Positions 59,302 to 64,000 of a DNA stretch of 64,000 nucleotides are shown here, one piece after another; position 1 is the stretch's first letter; every line of letters starts with the position of its first letter. Made by a program: the position numbers and the translations under genes. The notes under the pieces are model-generated. The model did not search any database. It was given only the letters and a program-made list of their open reading frames with translations, and had not been told where the DNA came from. Source of the DNA: Granulicella mallensis MP5ACTX8 (GTDB taxonomy: Bacteria; Acidobacteriota; Terriglobia; Terriglobales; Acidobacteriaceae); assembly GCF_000178955.2 (NCBI RefSeq), contig NC_016631.1:124001-188000 (forward strand), read 5' to 3'.

Positions 59302-60390
59302 GTGACCCAGGCATACATCAACCGCATCGCCACTGCAGTACCCGACGACGATGTACATGACGCGTTCGTCGCGTTTGCAGACCAGATGCTCGAAGATCCA
59401 CGGGTGCAGCCGGTGTTTCGGCGCATGGCGTCGCGATCGGGCATCGAGCACCGGTACTCCGTGCTCACGCCGGGGTACAGCATCGGACCTGAGGGGCCGA
59501 GCACCGAGTTCACCGTGAACGCGCACGAGTTCTATACGCGCGGTAGCTTTCCCGATACGGCGCAGCGGATGAAGATCTTTGAGCGCTTTGCGCCGCGACT
59601 GGCACAGCGTACGCTCGACAAGCTCGCGCTCAGCGACGAGGAGCGCAACGGGGTGACGCACGTCATCGTGACCTCCTGTACCGGGCTGTATGCGCCGGGG
59701 CTCGACTTCGACATCGTCGATCACCTCGGGCTCGACACGACGGTAGAGCGCACCATGATTGGCTTCATGGGTTGCTATGCGGCGATCAACGGGCTCAAGC
59801 AGGCGCGCCATATCGTGCGGTCTGAACCGGAATCCAAAGTGTTGATGCTGAACCTCGAGCTCTGCACCCTCCATCTGCAGGAGACGCAGGAGCTGGAACA
59901 GGTTCTCTCGTTCCTGGTCTTTGGCGATGGCTGTTCGGCGGCGCTCATCACATCCGAGCCGACGGGGTTTGCCATGGACAGCTTCCGCTCAGTACTGATC
60001 CCCGAAACCCGCGACCTGATTACCTGGCGCATTCGTGGCGTGGGGTTCGACATGCTGCTCTCAGGCAAGGTGCCGGGAGAGATCGGCAAGGCGCTGCTCA
60101 CGACCGGCGGCGAGGTGCTCGCGCAGCACAGCAAGGACGATATCGATCTGTGGGGCGTGCATCCCGGCGGCAAATCGGTGCTCGATGCCGTACAGCGCGG
60201 GCTTGGTTTGAAGGAATGCGCTCTGAATGCCTCGCGTGAGGTGCTGGAGCGCTTCGGGAATATGTCGTCGGCGACGGTGATGTTTGTGCTCGAACGGTTG
60301 ATGCAGAGCGCAGAGCCTGGACAAAAGGGCTGCGCCATGTCGTTCGGTCCCGGACTCACAGCGGAGACGATGTTGTTCCATGCGGTCTAA
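59302..60390 (+). CDS. Type III polyketide synthase (chalcone/alkylpyrone synthase-like)
   Basis: A 362-residue ketosynthase homodimer-type enzyme. The complete catalytic triad is present: C158 in G-F-M-G-C-Y-A-A, H287 in W-G-V-H-P-G-G and N320 in R-F-G-N-M-S-S-A-T. The final G-F-G-P-G signature appears as S-F-G-P-G-L. The family condenses an acyl-CoA starter with malonyl-CoA units, giving pyrones, resorcinols or phloroglucinols. GTG start with GGAGG five bases upstream gives the normal family length. It heads an operon with a methyltransferase and an FAD enzyme. Confidence 0.93.
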   Translation: MTQAYINRIATAVPDDDVHDAFVAFADQMLEDPRVQPVFRRMASRSGIEHRYSVLTPGYSIGPEGPSTEFTVNAHEFYTRGSFPDTAQRMKIFERFAPRLAQRTLDKLALSDEERNGVTHVIVTSCTGLYAPGLDFDIVDHLGLDTTVERTMIGFMGCYAAINGLKQARHIVRSEPESKVLMLNLELCTLHLQETQELEQVLSFLVFGDGCSAALITSEPTGFAMDSFRSVLIPETRDLITWRIRGVGFDMLLSGKVPGEIGKALLTTGGEVLAQHSKDDIDLWGVHPGGKSVLDAVQRGLGLKECALNASREVLERFGNMSSATVMFVLERLMQSAEPGQKGCAMSFGPGLTAETMLFHAV

Positions 60391-60404
60391 TGAAGAGGCT
60401 GTTG

Positions 60405-60454
60405 TTTTGAAGGGGCGGAGCGCCAACTCCGTTGTGAAGCCGTACCCTTCAAAA
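60405..60454. repeat. GAAGGGGCGG hairpin inside the polyketide operon
   Basis: TTTTGAAGGG (60405-60414) pairs with CCCTTCAAAA (60445-60454), and CGGAG/CTCCG forms an inner stem. It belongs to the family at 3093-3131 and inside the MITE-like element. It lies in the 76-bp gap between the synthase and methyltransferase genes and could attenuate or process the transcript. Confidence 0.6.
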
Positions 60455-60466
60455 TCGAGACCCTCT

Positions 60467-61213
60467 ATGACATCAGTTTCATTGCCGATCGATTTTACAC
60501 ATCGCACTGCACCGGAGGACCTTCCGGAGTTGATGGATGAGCCGTGTTCGTACGAGGATTTTCGCGCCTGTCTCTCCGATCTTGCACAGGTGAACCGGCT
60601 CACGCTGGCGCATCGGCCGACGCTGCAGTTCCTGGAGCGGCTGATCGAAGCCAAGCCCCTGTCACGGCCGCTGCGCATCGTTGATGTGGGGTGCGGCGGC
60701 GGCGATATGCTGCGCCATATCGCGGTATGGGCGAAGCGTCGTGGGGTGGCGGTTACTCTGACAGGCATCGACCTCAATCCCTATGCAGCGCAGGCGGCGC
60801 GAGAGTTCTCCGGTAAAGATCGCAGCAGTCAGTGGGACATTGAATGGGTTACAGGCGATGCCTTCTCTTACGCCCCACCCGATGGAGTTGATGTAGTGCT
60901 GAGTTCGCTCTTCACGCATCATCTGCCGGAGCCGGAGATCGTGCGTTTTCTGGCGTGGATGGAATCGACTGCGCGGCTCGGGTGGTTCGTCAACGATCTC
61001 TGCCGCGAGCGCACGCCGCATCGACTCTTCCAACTGCTTGCAGGCGTGATGCGGTGGCATTATTTCGTGCAGTACGACGGCCCGGTCTCGATTCGCCGCA
61101 GCTTTCGCGAAGAGGATTGGCAGCGCATGATCGCCGCGTCTGGAATCGATCTTGACGTTGCGCAAATAGCGCGCAGTTTTCCTGCCCGGCTCTGTGTAGG
61201 CAGGTTGAAGTGA
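60467..61213 (+). CDS. Class I SAM-dependent methyltransferase
   Basis: A 248-residue Rossmann methyltransferase. Motif I is I-V-D-V-G-C-G-G-G-D-M (about residue 70), the acidic second motif G-I-D-L-N-P-Y-A, and V-V-L-S-S-L-F-T-H-H-L-P later. It is probably an O- or C-methylating tailoring enzyme for the polyketide. An in-frame extension upstream to 60380 would run through the hairpin repeat, so the ATG at 60467 is preferred, though its ribosome site is weak. Its stop overlaps the next start (GTGA). Confidence 0.88.
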   Translation: MTSVSLPIDFTHRTAPEDLPELMDEPCSYEDFRACLSDLAQVNRLTLAHRPTLQFLERLIEAKPLSRPLRIVDVGCGGGDMLRHIAVWAKRRGVAVTLTGIDLNPYAAQAAREFSGKDRSSQWDIEWVTGDAFSYAPPDGVDVVLSSLFTHHLPEPEIVRFLAWMESTARLGWFVNDLCRERTPHRLFQLLAGVMRWHYFVQYDGPVSIRRSFREEDWQRMIAASGIDLDVAQIARSFPARLCVGRLK

Positions 61214-62328
61214 AGTCCCCGGATATTGTGATCGTGGGAGGCGGAGTCGCAGGCTCCGCTGCCGCGATTACGCTCGCCCAGGCCGGTCGCAGCGTCGTTC
61301 TCATCGAGAAAGAGTCGCGGCCGCAGCATAAGGTTTGCGGTGAGTTTCTCAGCCGGGAGGCGCTCGTGTATCTGCGCTCGCTCGGGTTTGAGGTGTCGGC
61401 GTTTGGAGCGTTGCCGATCAGCGCGGTGCGGCTGGCGGGACGGTTGGGTGTGAGTGAAGCTCCGCTACCGTTCACGGCGATGTCGCTGACGCGGCGGCGG
61501 CTCGATGAAGAGCTGCTGCAATTTGCTGAAACCAGCGGTGTGACGGTTTTGCGTGGGCGACGTGTGTTGTCGCTCGATCGCGACAACGCAGGCTGGCGTG
61601 TGTTGCTCGACGATGAGACCACCCTTGCGGCAGAGGCGGCGTTTCTCGCGACCGGAAAGCACGATCTGCGCGAGAGGCCGAGACCTGCAGGCAAGCAGGG
61701 CGATCTGATCGCCTTCAAGATGTACTGGCGGCTCGCTCCGGCGCAGGCGGCGTTGTTGGAAGGCCATGTGGAGTTGAATCTCTATCGCAGCGGCTATGCG
61801 GGCCTGCAGCCGGTCGAAGAGGGCGCGGCAAACCTGTGCTGCCTGATCAGGCGCGAGGAGTATCTGCGCATAGGGGCGCGGTGGGAGAAGTTGCTCATCG
61901 CGATGCAGGAAGACTGCCCGCATCTGCGGCAGCGGCTGCAGGGCGCGGAGCCCCTGTTGGCAAAGCCGGTAGCCGTTGCCGCGATTCCTTATGGCTTCGT
62001 GCGGGAGCATTCCGATGGCGTGTGGGCGCTGGGCGACCAGGCAGCGGTGATTCCTTCGTTCACCGGCGACGGCATGTCGATCGCGCTGCACAGTGGACAG
62101 CTTGCCGCTGCGATGTATCTGCGGGGTGAGACGGCCGAGAGCTTTCAACCGCGGCTGCAGGGTGAGCTGTCGCGGCAGGTATCGCTGGCAACGGCGCTAT
62201 CGCAGGCGATGGTGAGCCAGCGTCGGCGGATGTTGGTAGAGGCCGCCGTGCGGCTGTGGCCGGGAGTTCTGCGGCAGGTAGCCGTGCGGACGAGGATTCG
62301 TCCTGGGGTAATGCTGAACTGTTCTTAA
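61210..62328 (+). CDS. FAD-dependent oxidoreductase (GGR/hydroxylase-like)
   Basis: A 372-residue flavoprotein. The dinucleotide fold G-G-G-V-A-G-S-A-A-A lies at residues 8-17 after V-I-V. K-V-C-G-E-F-L-S follows, as in geranylgeranyl-reductase and halogenase/hydroxylase groups. The second FAD motif is A-L-G-D-Q-A-A-V-I-P-S-F-T-G-D-G-M. It may oxidise, hydroxylate or reduce the polyketide product. GTG start overlaps the methyltransferase stop by four bases, so the two are coupled. Confidence 0.9.
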   Translation: MKSPDIVIVGGGVAGSAAAITLAQAGRSVVLIEKESRPQHKVCGEFLSREALVYLRSLGFEVSAFGALPISAVRLAGRLGVSEAPLPFTAMSLTRRRLDEELLQFAETSGVTVLRGRRVLSLDRDNAGWRVLLDDETTLAAEAAFLATGKHDLRERPRPAGKQGDLIAFKMYWRLAPAQAALLEGHVELNLYRSGYAGLQPVEEGAANLCCLIRREEYLRIGARWEKLLIAMQEDCPHLRQRLQGAEPLLAKPVAVAAIPYGFVREHSDGVWALGDQAAVIPSFTGDGMSIALHSGQLAAAMYLRGETAESFQPRLQGELSRQVSLATALSQAMVSQRRRMLVEAAVRLWPGVLRQVAVRTRIRPGVMLNCS

Positions 62329-62370
62329 AAGGTGCTGAGGGCATCGCACTTCTCATTTACCATTCCGTCC

Positions 62371-62991
62371 ATGCCCACTGTGAATGCAGCCGTCGACGCC
62401 TATATTGCGAAGTCCGCTCCCTTCGCGCAACCGATTCTGACGCATCTGCGTGAGGTGATGCATGAAGCCGCGCCCGAATTGGAGGAAGCGATGAAGTGGT
62501 CGCGGCCCTTCTTTATGTATCGCGGCGTGATCCTGGGCAATCTCTCGGCGTTCAAAGAGCACTGCAGCTTCGGGCTCTGGGGCACGGAGATTGCGGAGAT
62601 CCTGCACGCCGACGGCATCGCGTCGAGCGAAGGAATGGGAACGTTCGGACGTATTACTTCGGTGGAAGACCTGCCGCCGCGCAAGAAGCTGGTGGGCTAT
62701 GCGAAGCAGGCAGCAAAGATGATCGCCGAGGGCACGCGCACCAAGTCGCTGCCGTCGCGTCCTCGGGTCGCCAAGGCTACGGTGGAGGTCCCCGAGGCCC
62801 TGGCTGCGGCGCTCAAGAAGAACAAGGCTGCCGCGAAGCACTTTGAGGCCCTGAGCCCAAGCTGCCGCCGCGAGTACTCCGAGTGGATCGCCGACGCCAA
62901 ACGCGAGGAGACGCGCGACAAACGAGTGGCCACGGCGCTGGAGTGGATCGCCGAGGGTAAATCGAGAAACTGGAAGTACGAGAAGGGGTAG
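62371..62991 (+). CDS. YdeI/OmdA-like protein with DUF1801 domain
   Basis: A 206-residue protein. Residues 1-115 are a DUF1801 domain (L-T-H-L-R-E-V-M-H-E-A-A-P-E-L-E-E-A-M-K-W and F-G-L-W-G-T-E). The end is the bacteriocin-protection (OmdA/YdeI) segment, F-E-A-L-S-P-S-C-R-R-E-Y-S-E-W-I. Role unknown; relatives affect stress or peptide resistance. The gap of 42 bp from the FAD gene leaves co-transcription possible, but it is unlikely to be a tailoring enzyme. Confidence 0.87.
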   Translation: MPTVNAAVDAYIAKSAPFAQPILTHLREVMHEAAPELEEAMKWSRPFFMYRGVILGNLSAFKEHCSFGLWGTEIAEILHADGIASSEGMGTFGRITSVEDLPPRKKLVGYAKQAAKMIAEGTRTKSLPSRPRVAKATVEVPEALAAALKKNKAAAKHFEALSPSCRREYSEWIADAKREETRDKRVATALEWIAEGKSRNWKYEKG

Positions 62992-63054
62992 GTGGTGTCT
63001 GGCGAACTGGGAACGTCAATTTAGGCACATGTCTTGTCCAAAGCCCCACCGAAT

Positions 63055-63274
63055 CGTCATCCTGAGCGGAGCGCCTCGCGCTTTTGCGAGGTGCGGAGTC
63101 GAAGGACCCCGAGGGGTTTGATCTCGACTATGCTGTCGGGATCGTTTCCAGCACGAAAGTCCAGGCTCGAACGCTTGAGGTAGAAAAGGGGTAAAGGGTA
63201 TGGGCAGGATTGAGACCTTCGGGGTCCTTCGACTCCGCGTCTCCAACAGCCGGGACGCTACGCTCAGGATGACG
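63055..63274. repeat. about 220-bp palindromic repeat, copy C
   Basis: CGTCATCCTGAGCGGAGCG at the left and GCTACGCTCAGGATGACG at the right are inverted. Inside, GTCGAAGGACCCCGAG pairs with the tract GGGGTCCTTCGAC. It is closest to copy A at 13822-14045. Confidence 0.75.
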
Positions 63275-63580
63275 TTTCGGTGGTGAGATTAAAGACGCTA
63301 TGGATGCTCCATCTTGAAAGACACGGTCTAGCGCCTAAGTCATCCACCCGTAAGACGGCGTTCATGAACAGGCGCGTACTCCTGAGGTAATCTTTGTGAA
63401 TCTGGGCGAAAGTTTGTAGGCGTAAAGAAGGCATCTTCTTCCGCAACCTGTGAAACCACGTCCTCCGGTTCGCACTCGCCTGGCGCGTGGAACCGGGGGA
63501 TCGTGTCTCACGTATAGGACTTCGGAGACGTGTGTTCCCCCACTTCCCGACGCGCACGGTAGACTGAGAGCGGTTCCGCT
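63275..63580. other. 306-bp gap before the last gene
   Basis: No gene, dyad or promoter was identified with confidence. Confidence 0.4.
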
Positions 63581-64000
63581 ATGGAGACAAAAGAAGCATT
63601 ACGGATAGCGCTGCAGTCGCTATGGGCTAACAAGCTGCGTACGATCCTGACGCTGCTGGGCGTGGTCATCGGTGTGGCGTCGGTGATCGCGGTAGTTACG
63701 CTGGTCAACGGCGCGAATGTCTACGTCGCTACAAAGGTCAACGGCTATGGCGCAGATGTCTTCACCCTTTCCAAGCAGCCGGCGTTTACCGACAGCTACG
63801 CCGACTTTCTGACCTACGAGAAACGCAAGATCATCGGGATGGAAGACTATCACGCGGTCCAGAACGATTGCCGGCATTGCCTGCAAGTCGGCGCGATGCA
63901 GTCGAGCCTCGGCAAGATCGTCTTCGGCCCGCAGTCCAGCTCCGATACAACCATCCGTGGCTATACCTCCCTGATGGCGGAGATGCAGAACCTCAACATC
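63581..64000 (+). CDS. MacB/FtsX-type ABC permease, N-terminal part
   Basis: 140 residues are visible before the window ends. M-E-T-K-E-A-L-R-I-A-L-Q-S-L-W-A-N-K-L-R-T-I-L-T-L-L-G-V-V-I-G is the typical cytoplasmic entry and first transmembrane helix of MacB-like permeases. The start of the periplasmic MacB_PCD domain follows. Such permeases act with an ATPase and a periplasmic adaptor in export or mechanotransmission. The ATPase is not visible and may be downstream. Confidence 0.9.
   Translation, partial: METKEALRIALQSLWANKLRTILTLLGVVIGVASVIAVVTLVNGANVYVATKVNGYGADVFTLSKQPAFTDSYADFLTYEKRKIIGMEDYHAVQNDCRHCLQVGAMQSSLGKIVFGPQSSSDTTIRGYTSLMAEMQNLNI

Overview
The window reads as chromosomal DNA of a free-living acidobacterium, probably family Acidobacteriaceae (Terriglobus, Granulicella or Edaphobacter relatives). 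This is an inference. It rests on a G+C-rich sequence, a very long Oar-type TonB-dependent receptor with an N-terminal carboxypeptidase-regulatory-like domain, many secreted polysaccharide and nucleoside hydrolases, PadR plus membrane-protein modules, DGPF/ECF sigma modules, and dispersed palindromic repeats in the intergenic gaps. I see no rRNA, tRNA, CRISPR array, prophage or intact transposase gene.

Layout. 1-8.4 kb: end of an SMP-30/NHL-like protein, an ArsR regulator divergent from two tandem short-chain dehydrogenases (SDRs), a secreted AroQ-type chorismate mutase, a family-39 membrane glycosyltransferase with TPRs, a metallo-beta-lactamase-fold hydrolase and a secreted serine beta-lactamase-like protein. 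8.5-15.5 kb: DAHP synthase (aroG), a PPOX-family FMN protein divergent from a TetR gene and a CAT-like acetyltransferase, an SDR divergent from a second TetR gene, an APH-like kinase and an NTF2-like protein. 15.7-24.9 kb: a TonB-dependent siderophore-type receptor, LysR with a divergent SDR, AraC with a divergent NAD-epimerase-like SDR, a TlpA-like thioredoxin, a PadR/membrane-protein pair and a VOC protein. 25-34.2 kb: a MocR regulator divergent from a cysteine-synthase-like gene followed by a hotdog thioesterase and a hydroxylaminobenzene-mutase-like membrane protein, then a B12/radical-SAM protein, a rhodanese, and Lrp divergent from a DMT exporter. 34.4-41.7 kb: a secreted TIMP/netrin-like protein, a DGPF-ECF42 sigma-DGPF module, an OmpA-like protein and LysR convergent with another SDR.

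41.9-54.8 kb is a nutrient-scavenging stretch: periplasmic trehalase, GH5 glycosidase, the Oar-like receptor, two tandem exported nucleoside-hydrolase-like proteins, an orphan protein resembling the RarA C-terminal region, an AraC regulator and an M28 peptidase. 54.8-59.1 kb: a PIN toxin/antitoxin pair and a four-gene NMT1-type ABC importer with a Tat lipoprotein receptor. 59.3-62.3 kb: a compact type III polyketide synthase, methyltransferase and FAD-oxidoreductase operon, the best natural-product candidate. The window ends with a YdeI-like protein and the start of a MacB-type permease.

Two themes recur. First, SDR genes sit beside regulators of different families (ArsR, TetR, LysR, AraC), and several of the shared intergenic regions hold clear dyad repeats that look like operators. 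Second, at least four families of short palindromic repeats fill the gaps. One is a 263-bp MITE-like element whose terminal inverted repeat supplies the stop codon of an SDR gene, and a related hairpin lies inside the polyketide operon.
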